Below are positions 8,601 through 17,333 of a DNA stretch of 64,000 nucleotides, piece by piece. The DNA lies in NCBI GenBank assembly GCA_030536575.1, contig JAUNPS010000018.1, forward strand, positions 18,577 to 82,576, in the 5' to 3' direction. Every line of letters begins with the position of its first letter. Within the stretch, counting starts at the first letter, position 1. The notes beneath the pieces were generated by a model. The model was given only the letters and a program-made list of their open reading frames with translations. It was not told the DNA's origin and searched no databases. The position numbers were made by a program, and so were the translations under genes. This DNA comes from Eubacteriales bacterium. GTDB taxonomy: Bacteria; Bacillota; Clostridia; Lachnospirales; Lachnospiraceae.

Positions 8601-9354
8601 AGACTATGAGCCGGTGAAGAAATTCTTTGCTGGTGAACAGATGACAATTTTTGACCGTGCGATTCGGTTGATGGCAATATACGATGACAGCCAGACTTTC
8701 ATTGTGAATGAAGAAATTGAGTCTACGGTTGCCCAGATTAAAGCGATTATGAAAAAAGCGGCTCCCTATGCAGAGATTAAAAATCTGCCGGGGCTGTTGG
8801 ATACATTTAACGATGCCTATGGCGACTTACTGAATGAAATGACAGAGCCGGTTGCGGCGGCGGTCGATGAGGCGAGAAAACGTGTCATGCAGGAGCTGGA
8901 AGGAAAGCTCTGTGAAAAGGAACTTCGTGGCAGGTATACGGAACGATTCCATGAATTAAATGAAAAGGCAGAGCGCTGCAACAATGTGGCGGCATTGCAG
9001 AACATCAAGATAGAAGCGGATACGCTGAAGGTTCGCTGTCTGAATGAGATTGCGGCTGCCGAGAGCAGAATGCAGACACAGAAGGCGGCGGAAGAAGCCA
9101 GGAGACAGGCGCAGCAGAATCCGAAGCCAGATATGGTAAGAGAAGATCCGGTACCCTATGGGGAAAAGGTGGAGAAACCGGCAGCTTATGCGCCCAAGGT
9201 AAAGAAGCAGCGTATTGTCAGCATCAAGACGATCAATACGGAGACAACGTGGCAGTTGGAGACGGCGGAGGATGTGAAAAGGTATGTGGTGGAGTTGGAG
9301 AAGAAGCTGATGGCACAGCTGGAAGAGGGCGTAGTCGTCCATGTTGAGTTTTAG
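5695..9354 (+). CDS. brxC: BREX P-loop ATPase BrxC
   Basis: A 1219-residue BrxC/PglY-type ATPase, the large motor-like protein of type 1 BREX. Walker A is GFFGSGKSH near residues 70-78. Walker B is FLVDEIGQ with D264-E265. Typical family landmarks are the N-terminal MKIGQMFAKPIDRDMKGVIKV and the GRFDTRLSLSSANVDEVI sensor-like region around residue 320. The last third is rich in coiled-coil sequence (around residues 1080-1140, A/E/R/Q-rich), followed by a basic tail. BrxC is known to be needed both for methylation and for restriction. Length is normal for the family. The next gene starts about 57 bases later and is not a BREX core gene. Confidence 0.96.
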   Translation: MKIGQMFAKPIDRDMKGVIKVGQDDNFNIQQELEEYVVTRELQKHFRDFFDSYKRGIHGKTDKMGVWISGFFGSGKSHFLKILSYLLENKMVNGKSALQYFEDDDKIKDPMVLADMRLAASVPTDVVLFNIDSKGEQSGKQDKDAIVSVFLKVFNEMQGFCGAIPFLADLERKLSEEGRYEEFQEKFEDSFGTEWTEARNDFDFIQDDIVEVLSDMGFMSEEAARNWCERATTEYAISIERFADLVKRYIDRKGNNHHVVFLVDEIGQYIGDDSKLMLNLQTVTEDLGTACQGKAWIIVTSQQDIDSITKTKGNDFSKIQGRFDTRLSLSSANVDEVIRERVLKKTESAVQTLSLYYDEKETIVKNLILFNDGIEKKLYANRANFAEVYPFIPYQFNLLGSVLTSIRTHGASGKHLAEGERSMLALFKESAVRVMNEETGTIVPFHMFYDALEQFLDHSHKSVISRALDNDYLNPTHADECFDVNVLKTLFMIKYVKEIKANIENITSLMVTHMDNDRMELSQKVEDALKRLVRQTLVQKNGDLYVFLTDEEQEINRAIESQPVDAGEITAKVSELIFDGLFDEKKYRYPAFNGRYAFGFNQIVDDKPYKANQNYDITLKILTPNSDEIADEVTMRMLSAQSHCVLVILPDDRTFLDEIRSSLQIEKFLRFDAANTVTKYEQIKEAKKVELRERSAAARLFLEESLKSAVIYVNGDRVQSSAKEISSRMNDAIGKLVVSVYHKLSYIDTAMSESDIRKLFNSNSQQLTLAGTNSTPNSLALHDVNDYIGVNTARHTKTSMKSLLDRFMKAPYGFVEADVQWLVAKLFKDGEIAFYVNSEPVTLLSKSADEIVRFVTRKEFNERLMTEKRVRASEKQKKAVREVMKELFGISPSSDDDDAVMSSFLNYAGRLKNDLEKLEIHYKNQPLYPGKTLVASGKKMMTDVAQFRNANEFFAAVDRERDEYLDFAEDYEPVKKFFAGEQMTIFDRAIRLMAIYDDSQTFIVNEEIESTVAQIKAIMKKAAPYAEIKNLPGLLDTFNDAYGDLLNEMTEPVAAAVDEARKRVMQELEGKLCEKELRGRYTERFHELNEKAERCNNVAALQNIKIEADTLKVRCLNEIAAAESRMQTQKAAEEARRQAQQNPKPDMVREDPVPYGEKVEKPAAYAPKVKKQRIVSIKTINTETTWQLETAEDVKRYVVELEKKLMAQLEEGVVVHVEF

Positions 9355-9410
9355 AAAGACATATGCTGGAGATAATAGTAGAAAATTGATTATTTATGAA
9401 AGGAAAAAAC

Positions 9411-10655
9411 ATGGGAAAAATAGAAGGAATTAAAATTCAGAACTATGGCGTGTTAAAAAATATTACATTAGGAAAGACCAGAACAGAACAAAATGCTAAA
9501 GCGTTAGGTAATTTAGTTGCGATTATTGGACCGAGTGGAAATGGGAAAAGTACATTTGCGGATGCTTTGGGATTTATAGCGGATTGTCTGGAAATGGGTG
9601 TGGAGTCTGCCTGCGACGCAAACAACCGCGGGGGATTTGAAAAAATAATTTCCCAAGGCGCTAAGGAACCGATTTTATTTGAACTGTATTATCGAGAAAC
9701 AAGCACTGCTCGTCCAATTACTTATGAGTTGGAAATTGATTTAGATAAAACAGGACGCCCCTATGTGAAAAGAGAGAGATTGCGCCAACGCGTAAAATCT
9801 TATGGATGGCCAAGATCGTTTATGTACTTACAAGAAGGAGTTGGTTACGCTTTTGAAGGAACCGAGAAGGATGATACTGGACAGAACGATGACGGGAGTG
9901 TTATTGGAAAAAAAGTTGATGTGCAGTTATCGGACATTCGCCGTTTGGGAATTGTTACCCTGGGCGCTATGAAGCAATATAATCGTATAGAAAAATTTCT
10001 TAATTTTCTTAGAAGCTGGTATTTGTGTTATTTTTCTCCGGATACTGCCAGAAAACTGCAGGCGGCAGCTCCCCAGGAACATTTGGATCGAATTGGAAGC
10101 AATATAAATAATGTTGCACAGTATATGTACCGGGAGAATAAAAAAGATTTTGAGAAAGTTTTGAAAGAGATTCAAACAAAACTTCCGGGAATCAAAAAAA
10201 TAGAGCCCCAGAAATTTGAAAACGGACAAATGATGCTCAAGTTTTATGAACAAGGATTTGAAAAACCATTTTATTCTCAAAGAATGTCGGATGGTACATT
10301 AAAATTATTTGCGTATTATTTATTGCTCCACGAAAAGAATGCACGTCAATTGGTATTTATTGAAGAACCTGAAAATGGACTATACCATCATTACTTAAGC
10401 GATTTGGCGGAAGAAATGAAAAAAAATGTTGGAAACAGTTTCGCTAAACAACTATTTGTTACAACACATAGTCCGTTTTTTGTAAATGCGTTGGGCCCTG
10501 ACGATGTCTGGGTATTAACCAAAGAGGTCGATGGATTTTCTACGATAAAAAGAGCTTCGGAGTTTGCTTTTGTGAAAGAACTTGCAGAAGAAGGAGTTCC
10601 TGTTGGAGATATGTGGTATAGTAAATATTTTGAAAACGAGAACGTGGAGGAATAG
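9411..10655 (+). CDS. AAA family (OLD/AAA_21-like) ATPase, accessory defence gene
   Basis: A 414-residue ABC/SMC-type ATPase: Walker A IGPSGNGKST at residues 39-48, Walker B LVFIEEPENGLYHH in the C-terminal third, and the H-switch TTHSPFF. The start ATG at 9411 is chosen because GAAAGGA lies six bases upstream; an earlier ATG at 9396 would sit within that site. It is inserted between brxC and pglX and is directly followed, with adjoining stop and start codons, by a DUF4276 gene. ATPase plus Toprim-like gene pairs are known defence modules (OLD, PARIS). I infer that this pair is an independent anti-phage system carried inside the BREX operon. Substrate and trigger are unknown. Confidence 0.85.
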   Translation: MGKIEGIKIQNYGVLKNITLGKTRTEQNAKALGNLVAIIGPSGNGKSTFADALGFIADCLEMGVESACDANNRGGFEKIISQGAKEPILFELYYRETSTARPITYELEIDLDKTGRPYVKRERLRQRVKSYGWPRSFMYLQEGVGYAFEGTEKDDTGQNDDGSVIGKKVDVQLSDIRRLGIVTLGAMKQYNRIEKFLNFLRSWYLCYFSPDTARKLQAAAPQEHLDRIGSNINNVAQYMYRENKKDFEKVLKEIQTKLPGIKKIEPQKFENGQMMLKFYEQGFEKPFYSQRMSDGTLKLFAYYLLLHEKNARQLVFIEEPENGLYHHYLSDLAEEMKKNVGNSFAKQLFVTTHSPFFVNALGPDDVWVLTKEVDGFSTIKRASEFAFVKELAEEGVPVGDMWYSKYFENENVEE

Positions 10656-11321
10656 ATGTATTTTCAGTTTTTAATCGAAGATAAATCGACGGAAATAGTA
10701 GTTGAACATGTAATGAAAAAAATGAAAACTTATTATACTGAAAAAAACATTGCATGGGATATAAAGTCGTTTGGTGGAATTGGACATTTATCGAAAAAAG
10801 GAAAACCGCTGGAGCAAAAAACGGGGAAATTATTAAATGACCTTCCAAAGTATATGAGAGCTTTTGATAAAATATTGCGGGCAATGGGAGATGCAGCTTT
10901 AGTTATAGTTCTGGATAATGACAAGAGAGATTGTGAACAATTTAGGAAAGAATTGGAAAATGTGGCTGCTTGCAATATGGTATTATGCGATTATGTATTT
11001 TGTATAGCAGTTAAAGAGATGGAAGCATGGCTGCTGGGGGATTTGAAAGCTATTACAGAAGCATACCCAAATGCAAAAACACAATATATCAAAAAATATA
11101 AACAAGATGCTATTTGTGACACGTGGGAGGTATTGGCAGACATTGTTTATCCGCAAGGTTTGAAGAAACTTAGGAAAGAAGCGGCCGGAAGTTATCACAG
11201 GATAGGCAGCGCAAAGTGTGAGTGGGCTGATAAAGTTGGAGAACATTTACATTTGCATGAGAATGCATCCCCCAGTTACAATTATTTTGTTGAGGAATTG
11301 GAAAAGAGGATTCTTACATAA
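10656..11321 (+). CDS. DUF4276 protein, putative Toprim-like effector
   Basis: A 221-residue protein of the DUF4276 type. It starts MYFQFLIEDKSTEIVVE, giving an early acidic motif (E8...E13). Next comes a hydrophobic strand with LDND (D87, D89), then KEMEAWLLGD around E123. The early glutamate followed by a DxD is the layout of Toprim metal-binding folds, as in OLD nucleases and AriB; this is inference from motifs. The ATG follows the TAG of the ATPase gene directly, with GTGGAGG as ribosome site, so the two are coupled. It most likely acts as the nuclease or RNase effector activated by the ATPase. Confidence 0.75.
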   Translation: MYFQFLIEDKSTEIVVEHVMKKMKTYYTEKNIAWDIKSFGGIGHLSKKGKPLEQKTGKLLNDLPKYMRAFDKILRAMGDAALVIVLDNDKRDCEQFRKELENVAACNMVLCDYVFCIAVKEMEAWLLGDLKAITEAYPNAKTQYIKKYKQDAICDTWEVLADIVYPQGLKKLRKEAAGSYHRIGSAKCEWADKVGEHLHLHENASPSYNYFVEELEKRILT

Positions 11322-11337
11322 TAAATATGGAGGAACA

Positions 11338-11437
11338 ATGAATAAGACAGCGATAAAAAATTTTGCGGTATGGGCGTGAAATAACCTCATTGCAGATATT
11401 ACATAAGGCAGGATTGATTAGTGTAATCGAGAATGGT
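11338..11437 (+). pseudogene. Decayed duplicate of the pglX 5' end
   Basis: About 100 bases align with 12652-12753, the first 34 codons of pglX. The start is preceded by GGAGG and reads ATGAATAAGACAGCGATAAA compared with ATGAACAAAACAGCGATAAA. Codon 14 has become TGA (AGA in pglX), two bases are lost a little later, and similarity ends near GAGAATGGT. The intact pglX starts 1.3 kb downstream, after an inserted AAA ATPase gene. The ATPase insertion therefore duplicated the head of pglX, or pglX was captured twice, and the upstream head has decayed. Confidence 0.85.
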
Positions 11438-11468
11438 GAATAATATAAAATAAAGCGGGGTGACTGAC

Positions 11469-12524
11469 ATGGAGATTAAGAAGCTCACGTTAAATAATTT
11501 TATGCTTTTTGAAAATACAGAGATAGATTGGGCAAAAAATATCAATATTATTTGCGGAGAAAACAGCACTGGCAAGACAACTCTGTTAAAAGTAATGTAT
11601 TCTGTTCTGAAACCGCTTAGCAGGGGAAGTAAAGAGGCTCTCAGCAAAGAAATGGAAGAGCAGTTATTTGTAAGTAAATTGCAGGGAGTATTCCGTCCAG
11701 ATGGAATGAAAATTGGAAGACTGGTAAGCCGTAAACAAGGCAGTAATCGTACAGATTTTATGATTGAATTGGATAAAAACCAAAGGGTTTCCATTGGTTT
11801 TGGAAATCGTCAGGAGAATCACGCGGATGTTAAGGTACAAACGGTAGCTCCGCAGTTCAAATGTGATGTAATTTATATTCCGACAAAGGAGATGATATCG
11901 ACAACAGAACACTTTGCGTCTCTTTACGAGGAATATCATATTGATTTTGAGGAAATGTATTACGATTTGGCAAAGCTATTAGATCGCCCGCTTTCAAAGG
12001 GACCAAATACGACTGAGCAAAATGAAGTATTAAAGAGTTTTGAAGAAATCATGAAAGGACAGATTGTCCAGAGAGATAAAAAGTTTTATCTTAAAATCAA
12101 GGGCGAGGGTGAATTTGAAATGGGACTGCTCTCCGATGGATATAGAAAGTTATCCATGATTGTTTATATGATTTTATCAGGAAGCATAAGGAAAGATACG
12201 ATTTTGTTTTGGGATGAGCCGGAAACCAATATGAACCCGAAGATGATTCGTCCGATTGTACAGGCAATGGTGGCACTGGCGAGGATGGGAGTTCAGATTT
12301 TTGTGACAACGCATGATTATTTTGTGCAGCAGGAGTTTAACATGCTGACAGTTTATCCTGAGTTAAATCAGAATGAATTGGATACCCGGTTTATGTCATT
12401 ATATCGGGATGAGAAAACGAATGATGTGAAAATTGAGATGCAAAAAACAGCATCCGATTTGAAACATAATGCAATCATGCAGGAATTTGACGCGATTTAT
12501 GATAGAGAACAGAGGGTGATTTAA
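11469..12524 (+). CDS. AAA ATPase (AAA_15 type), accessory BREX gene, copy 1
   Basis: A 351-residue SMC/RecF-like ATPase: Walker A CGENSTGKT at residues 29-37, Walker B ILFWDEPETNMNP, then VQIFVTTHDYF. It is a paralogue of the protein at 16299-17333: the Walker A falls at the same residue number, and both share the FWDEPE.N.NP and VQIF..TH.YF motifs and the leader GGGGTGRCTKAC before the ATG. Unlike that copy it has no complete partner gene behind it; the 127 bases to pglX contain only a short relic frame. It sits between two copies of the pglX start. The role is inferred as a defence ATPase; the effector appears to be lost or supplied in trans. Confidence 0.82.
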   Translation: MEIKKLTLNNFMLFENTEIDWAKNINIICGENSTGKTTLLKVMYSVLKPLSRGSKEALSKEMEEQLFVSKLQGVFRPDGMKIGRLVSRKQGSNRTDFMIELDKNQRVSIGFGNRQENHADVKVQTVAPQFKCDVIYIPTKEMISTTEHFASLYEEYHIDFEEMYYDLAKLLDRPLSKGPNTTEQNEVLKSFEEIMKGQIVQRDKKFYLKIKGEGEFEMGLLSDGYRKLSMIVYMILSGSIRKDTILFWDEPETNMNPKMIRPIVQAMVALARMGVQIFVTTHDYFVQQEFNMLTVYPELNQNELDTRFMSLYRDEKTNDVKIEMQKTASDLKHNAIMQEFDAIYDREQRVI

Positions 12525-12651
12525 GGTTACAGAGAAGTATCAATATAAAGATGAGATGGTTGGACTGTAAGGTGTCGGTTGTTGATTCCGCTACATATAA
12601 CGAGAAGATTTTTCAGATTGTATCATAGATACATTACACAGGAGAAAAGTG

Positions 12652-15600
12652 ATGAACAAAACAGCGATAAAAAATTTTACGGTATGGGCAAGAAATAAGC
12701 TCATTGCTGATATTACATATAAAGCAGGACTGATTGGCGTAAGTGAGAATGGTATCGCAGCGCCTCTGCCTCAGTCCTCTAAAGATCTGCAGTTCTTTGA
12801 TATTGGAACAAAGGACTATGTGCAGGTCGCAGGTGCTGGTATTAAGCAGAGAAATGCGCTTGTCAATGTTATTCAGGAGAAAGAGTGCGCCAGTGATTAT
12901 AAGACTGCATTTAAGTCAATTATTGAGGAAGTCGCCTACACATGGTTTAACCGCTTGATTGCGATTCGCTTTATGGAAGTTAATGAGTATCTTCCCTCCA
13001 GAATTCGTGTGCTTTCTTCTGAAAATCCGGCAAAGAATGAACCGGATTTTGTGACAACTCCTTTTGATACTGATCTGGAGTTTACTGTGGCGGAGCAGGA
13101 TAAAATCATGAAGCTGAAGGATGAGAATAAGCTGGATGAGCTGTTCCGTATGCTTTTTATCAAGCAATGTAATAAACTCCACGAGATTCTTCCGGAGCTG
13201 TTTGAAAGGACAAATGATTATACAGAACTGCTTTTAAGCATTTCTTTTACTGATAGCGATGGCATTGTGTATCATCTCGTTCACGACATTGACGAGGATG
13301 ACTTTAATGTAGAAAAAGAGGGGCAGGTTGAAATTATCGGCTGGATGTACCAGTATTACAATATAGAGCCGAAGGATGAGACATTTGCTCTCTTGAAGAA
13401 GAATGTAAAGATTACCAAGGAGCGGATTCCAGCGGCGACGCAGCTTTTTACTCCTGATTGGATCGTTCGTTATATGGTGGAAAACAGTCTTGGTCGTCTG
13501 TGGGTTGAAGGACATCCGAATGATAATTTGAAAGAGAATTGGAAATATTATCTGGAAGAAGCGGAGCAGGAACTGGATGTGGAGACACAGTTGGAGGAGA
13601 TTCGTGCGGAATATCGTAACCTGAATCCGGAGGATATTAAGGTGATTGATCCTTGTATGGGTTCCGGGCATATTCTTGTGTATTGCTTTGATGTGCTGAT
13701 GCAGATTTATGAGTCGCAGGGGTATACGCAGAGGGATGCGGCACAGTCTATTTTGGAGAATAATCTGTATGGATTGGATATTGATAAAAGAGCGGCGCAG
13801 TTGGCGTATTTTGCTGTGATGATGAAAGCCTGCGAGTACGACCGTCGATTCCTGAAGCGGGGCATCCAGCCTCATGTGTGCGCCATTTCGGAGAGCAACG
13901 GCGTGGATTCCTATACTCTGGAATACTTCTGCAACGGCGATGCCAAGCTGACGAAAGCCATGAAGACCATTGTGGATGAGCTGCATGATGCTGAGGAGTA
14001 CGGATCACTTCTGACGGTCACGCCACAGGAATGGTCTGCTTTGTATGCCCGTTTTGACGAGATTGAGGATGATATTTCCATGCACAAAGAGGCTTCTCTG
14101 GCGTTGAAACCCCTGGTGGAGACTGCCCAAGTGTTGAGCCAGAAGTATCACACCGTCTGCACGAATCCGCCCTATATGGGTAGTTCTAACATGAACGGTG
14201 ATCTGGCAAAATATGTGAAGGACAATTACCCTGACAGTAAGAGTGACTTGTTTGCCGTGTTCATCGAACGATGCGGCAAAATGGTAGTAAGAAATGGCTA
14301 TCAGGCCATGATTACGCAACACGCATGGATGTTTCTGTCCAGCTTTGAAAAATTGCGCGGGAAGATGCAGCAGGTGGATACTGTCAACATGGCCCATCTC
14401 GGCCCTCGGGCTTTTGAGGAGATCGGCGGTGAGGTAGTGCAAACTACCAGCTTTGTGTTGCGAAAAAGCCATACGCCGGACTATAAGGGAACCTACTGCC
14501 GTCTGATTGAGCCGACCACCCAGCAGGGAAAAGAGGATATGTTTTTTTTAGGAGAGAATCGCTATGTTGCCACGCAGGACAACTTCGCCCAAATTCCCGG
14601 TTCACCTGTGGCGTATTGGGTGAGTCAGTGTGTGTTAAATATTTTTTCGAATACATCAAGTTTTAGGAAATATGGAAAATCACTACAAGGGACGGTTACT
14701 GGGGACAATGAAAGATTTATGCGGTTGTGGTATGAAATAGCCTATTATAAATTGAGTATCGCCACAAAATCTGAATTACCATCGAAATGGTACCCATATT
14801 GCAAGGGCGGTGAGTTTAGGCGTTGGTACGGAAATTTGATTCATGTAATCAATTGGGAAAATGATGGATTTGAAATTAGGAATTTCTATGATGAAAATGG
14901 ACGATTGAAATCACGACCACAGAATACATCATCATTTTTCAAAGAGGGAATCACATGGTCAAGTTTGACAGGGGGATTTTTTGGGGGTAGATATTTACCT
15001 GACAATTCAACATTTAGTGATATTGGGCCATTATTAATTCTTAATAACAACGAATGCTTATATAATGTCCTTGCCTATGTTAATTCAAAGGTTTTCCAAG
15101 CTATTCTTGATATTTGCTGTACGGGATTGCATTACCAGAACGGTATTATTGCTGGATTGCCTTGTATCGACCCAAAGTATAAATCAGAATACGTTGACAC
15201 GGTGACGAAAGAATGTATTTCTATATCTCAGAAGGATTGGGATAGTTATGAAACATCATGGGACTTCCAGCGGCATCCGTTGGTTGGACGAGGTGTAACG
15301 CAAATTTCGGATGCCTTCGTCCAGTGGGAAAGCGAGTGTGAAACCCGCTTCCAGAAGCTTAAATCCAACGAGGAAGAACTCAATCGCATATTCATCGAAA
15401 TCTACGGTTTACAAGACGAGCTGACTTCGGAAGTGAAAGATAAGGATGTGACCGTCCGCAAGGCTGACCTTGGCCGGGACATTCGCAGTCTGCTTTCTTA
15501 CGCGGTCGGTTGTATGTTGGGGCGTTATTCTCTGGATGAACCCGGTCTTGCCTATGCAGGCGGAGAATGGGATGACAAGAAGTATAAAACTTTTATTCCA

Positions 15601-16206
15601 GATAGAGATAACTGTATCCCAATCACAGATGAAGAATATTTTGAGGATGATATTGTGGGCTTGTTTGTTACATGGTTAAAGAAAGTCTATGGTGCGGATA
15701 CGCTGGAAGAAAACCTTGATTTTATTGCAAAAGCTCTTGGTAACAAGGGAGCAACTTCCCGTGAGATTATTCGCAATTATTTCTTGAATGATTTTATGAA
15801 GGATCATATCAAGATTTACCAGAAGCGTCCAATTTATTGGCTTTTTGATTCCGGCAAGCAGAACGGCTTCAAGGCTCTGGTGTATATGCATCGTTGGAAC
15901 GCTGATACAGTTGGCAATCTGCGTGTCGAATATCTGCACAAGATGCAGCATATTTACGAGCGTGAAATTACCCGTATGCAGGAAACCATTGACAATAACC
16001 GGGACTCTCGTGAGGTTTCCAGGGCTACTAAGCGTAAGGACAAACTCCAAAAACAGTTGAAAGAAACCAAGGAGTATGATGCGAAATTGGCACATATTGC
16101 TCTTTCTCGTATTGAAATTGATCTGGATGATGGCGTGAAAGTCAACTATGAAAAGGTTCAGACTGGCAGAGACGGTAAGAAGATGCAGATTCTAGCAAAG
16201 ATTTGA
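12652..16206 (+). CDS. pglX: BREX-1 adenine-specific DNA methyltransferase PglX
   Basis: PglX puts an N6-methyl group on adenine in a BREX recognition site, marking host DNA as self. This 1184-residue protein has the SAM-binding motif DPCMGSGH (D333) and the catalytic motif NPPYMG (N505-Y508) of N6-adenine methyltransferases. A long C-terminal target-recognition region follows and ends in a basic helical segment (ATKRKDKLQKQLKETKEYDA). ATG 12652 has AGGAG eight bases upstream. Length is typical. The middle section coding for about residues 660-860 is AT-richer than the rest and may correspond to an exchanged specificity region. The methylated site cannot be read from sequence alone. Confidence 0.96.
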   Translation: MNKTAIKNFTVWARNKLIADITYKAGLIGVSENGIAAPLPQSSKDLQFFDIGTKDYVQVAGAGIKQRNALVNVIQEKECASDYKTAFKSIIEEVAYTWFNRLIAIRFMEVNEYLPSRIRVLSSENPAKNEPDFVTTPFDTDLEFTVAEQDKIMKLKDENKLDELFRMLFIKQCNKLHEILPELFERTNDYTELLLSISFTDSDGIVYHLVHDIDEDDFNVEKEGQVEIIGWMYQYYNIEPKDETFALLKKNVKITKERIPAATQLFTPDWIVRYMVENSLGRLWVEGHPNDNLKENWKYYLEEAEQELDVETQLEEIRAEYRNLNPEDIKVIDPCMGSGHILVYCFDVLMQIYESQGYTQRDAAQSILENNLYGLDIDKRAAQLAYFAVMMKACEYDRRFLKRGIQPHVCAISESNGVDSYTLEYFCNGDAKLTKAMKTIVDELHDAEEYGSLLTVTPQEWSALYARFDEIEDDISMHKEASLALKPLVETAQVLSQKYHTVCTNPPYMGSSNMNGDLAKYVKDNYPDSKSDLFAVFIERCGKMVVRNGYQAMITQHAWMFLSSFEKLRGKMQQVDTVNMAHLGPRAFEEIGGEVVQTTSFVLRKSHTPDYKGTYCRLIEPTTQQGKEDMFFLGENRYVATQDNFAQIPGSPVAYWVSQCVLNIFSNTSSFRKYGKSLQGTVTGDNERFMRLWYEIAYYKLSIATKSELPSKWYPYCKGGEFRRWYGNLIHVINWENDGFEIRNFYDENGRLKSRPQNTSSFFKEGITWSSLTGGFFGGRYLPDNSTFSDIGPLLILNNNECLYNVLAYVNSKVFQAILDICCTGLHYQNGIIAGLPCIDPKYKSEYVDTVTKECISISQKDWDSYETSWDFQRHPLVGRGVTQISDAFVQWESECETRFQKLKSNEEELNRIFIEIYGLQDELTSEVKDKDVTVRKADLGRDIRSLLSYAVGCMLGRYSLDEPGLAYAGGEWDDKKYKTFIPDRDNCIPITDEEYFEDDIVGLFVTWLKKVYGADTLEENLDFIAKALGNKGATSREIIRNYFLNDFMKDHIKIYQKRPIYWLFDSGKQNGFKALVYMHRWNADTVGNLRVEYLHKMQHIYEREITRMQETIDNNRDSREVSRATKRKDKLQKQLKETKEYDAKLAHIALSRIEIDLDDGVKVNYEKVQTGRDGKKMQILAKI

Positions 16207-16298
16207 ACGGATAAAAATTGCCAAAGTGAAAGATAAGATTTAGAATGAATTGGGGAATAAATAAATTATGTATATGCTTGTAGAAAGGGGTGGCTTAC

Positions 16299-17333
16299 AT
16301 GAATATTAAAAGTATTAAGCTGGAGAATTATACTGTCTTTGAAAAGCTTTCACTGGATTTTAACAAGGGAATCAATGTATTTATCGGTGAAAATGCGACC
16401 GGAAAGACACACTTGATGAAGCTGCTTTATGCCGCATGTAAGTCAAATCGGGCTAATACCGGCTTTGAAGAGAAGATTGTTCGTACCATGATGCCGGACG
16501 AATTTCGGATAAGCAGGCTTGTAACAAGAACCGCTGGGAATCGGCATGCAAAAGTAAAAATATTAGCGTCTCAGAATGAGCAAAAAGCAGAACGACAGCT
16601 GTCCATCGAATTTGCTCGAAATATAAAGAAGTGGAAAGCAATTGTAAAAGGAAAAGAAGGCTGGGAGAAAGCTTTTGCAGAAGATTCCAGTGTATTTATT
16701 CCGGCAAAAGAAATTTTGTCCCATAGCTATAAGCTGGCTGCAGCAACGAGTGTGGATAATGTTCGATTTGACGATACGTATATTGATATTATCAATTTGG
16801 CGAAAATTGATATTTCAGTGGGAAAGAATCCGACACTTCGTTCAGGGCTGTTAAAGAAAATTGAACGGATCACAGGGGGCAAGATTCAGTATGACGAGAA
16901 AAAAGATGAGTTTTATTTAAAACAAGGAAATTCTAAACAGGAGTTTAATCTTGTCGCAGAAGGAATTAAGAAAATGGGGCTTTTGTGGCAGCTGGCAAAA
17001 AATGGTACTTTGGAAAGCGGCTCTGTATTATTCTGGGACGAACCAGAAGCAAATATTAATCCCGCTAATCTTTCTCTGGTTGCAGAGCTTTTGCTGGAAT
17101 TACAAAGAAATGGTGTTCAGATATTTATATCTACACATAACTATTTTTTAGCTAAATATCTGGATATTAAGAAAACAGATCAAGACGATGTCTCATTTTA
17201 CTCATTCTATTATGGTGCTGAGGAACAGGGTGTACAATGCGAAATCAATGACCAATTTACATTATTGGAAAATAACCCCATTACAAAGACATATCTTCAG
17301 ATTTATAGAGACGAGCTGGGGGTGGTATTATGA
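16299..17333 (+). CDS. AAA ATPase (AAA_15 type), accessory BREX gene, copy 2
   Basis: A 344-residue AAA_15-type ATPase: Walker A IGENATGKT at residues 29-37, Walker B VLFWDEPEANINP, H-switch region VQIFISTHNYF. It is paralogous to the ATPase at 11469-12524. The start ATG follows AAAGGGGTGGCTTAC. Its stop overlaps the start of the next gene (ATGA), so both are made together. The pair lies between pglX and pglZ, a common place for extra genes in BREX-1 loci. I infer a toxin- or nuclease-plus-ATPase module that widens BREX defence. The trigger is unknown. Confidence 0.84.
   Translation: MNIKSIKLENYTVFEKLSLDFNKGINVFIGENATGKTHLMKLLYAACKSNRANTGFEEKIVRTMMPDEFRISRLVTRTAGNRHAKVKILASQNEQKAERQLSIEFARNIKKWKAIVKGKEGWEKAFAEDSSVFIPAKEILSHSYKLAAATSVDNVRFDDTYIDIINLAKIDISVGKNPTLRSGLLKKIERITGGKIQYDEKKDEFYLKQGNSKQEFNLVAEGIKKMGLLWQLAKNGTLESGSVLFWDEPEANINPANLSLVAELLLELQRNGVQIFISTHNYFLAKYLDIKKTDQDDVSFYSFYYGAEEQGVQCEINDQFTLLENNPITKTYLQIYRDELGVVL

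Noticed and set aside
12525-12651. Short frame between AAA_15 copy 1 and pglX
   Set aside because: About 25 codons, without ribosome site; may be the tail of a lost partner gene but cannot be supported as a gene.
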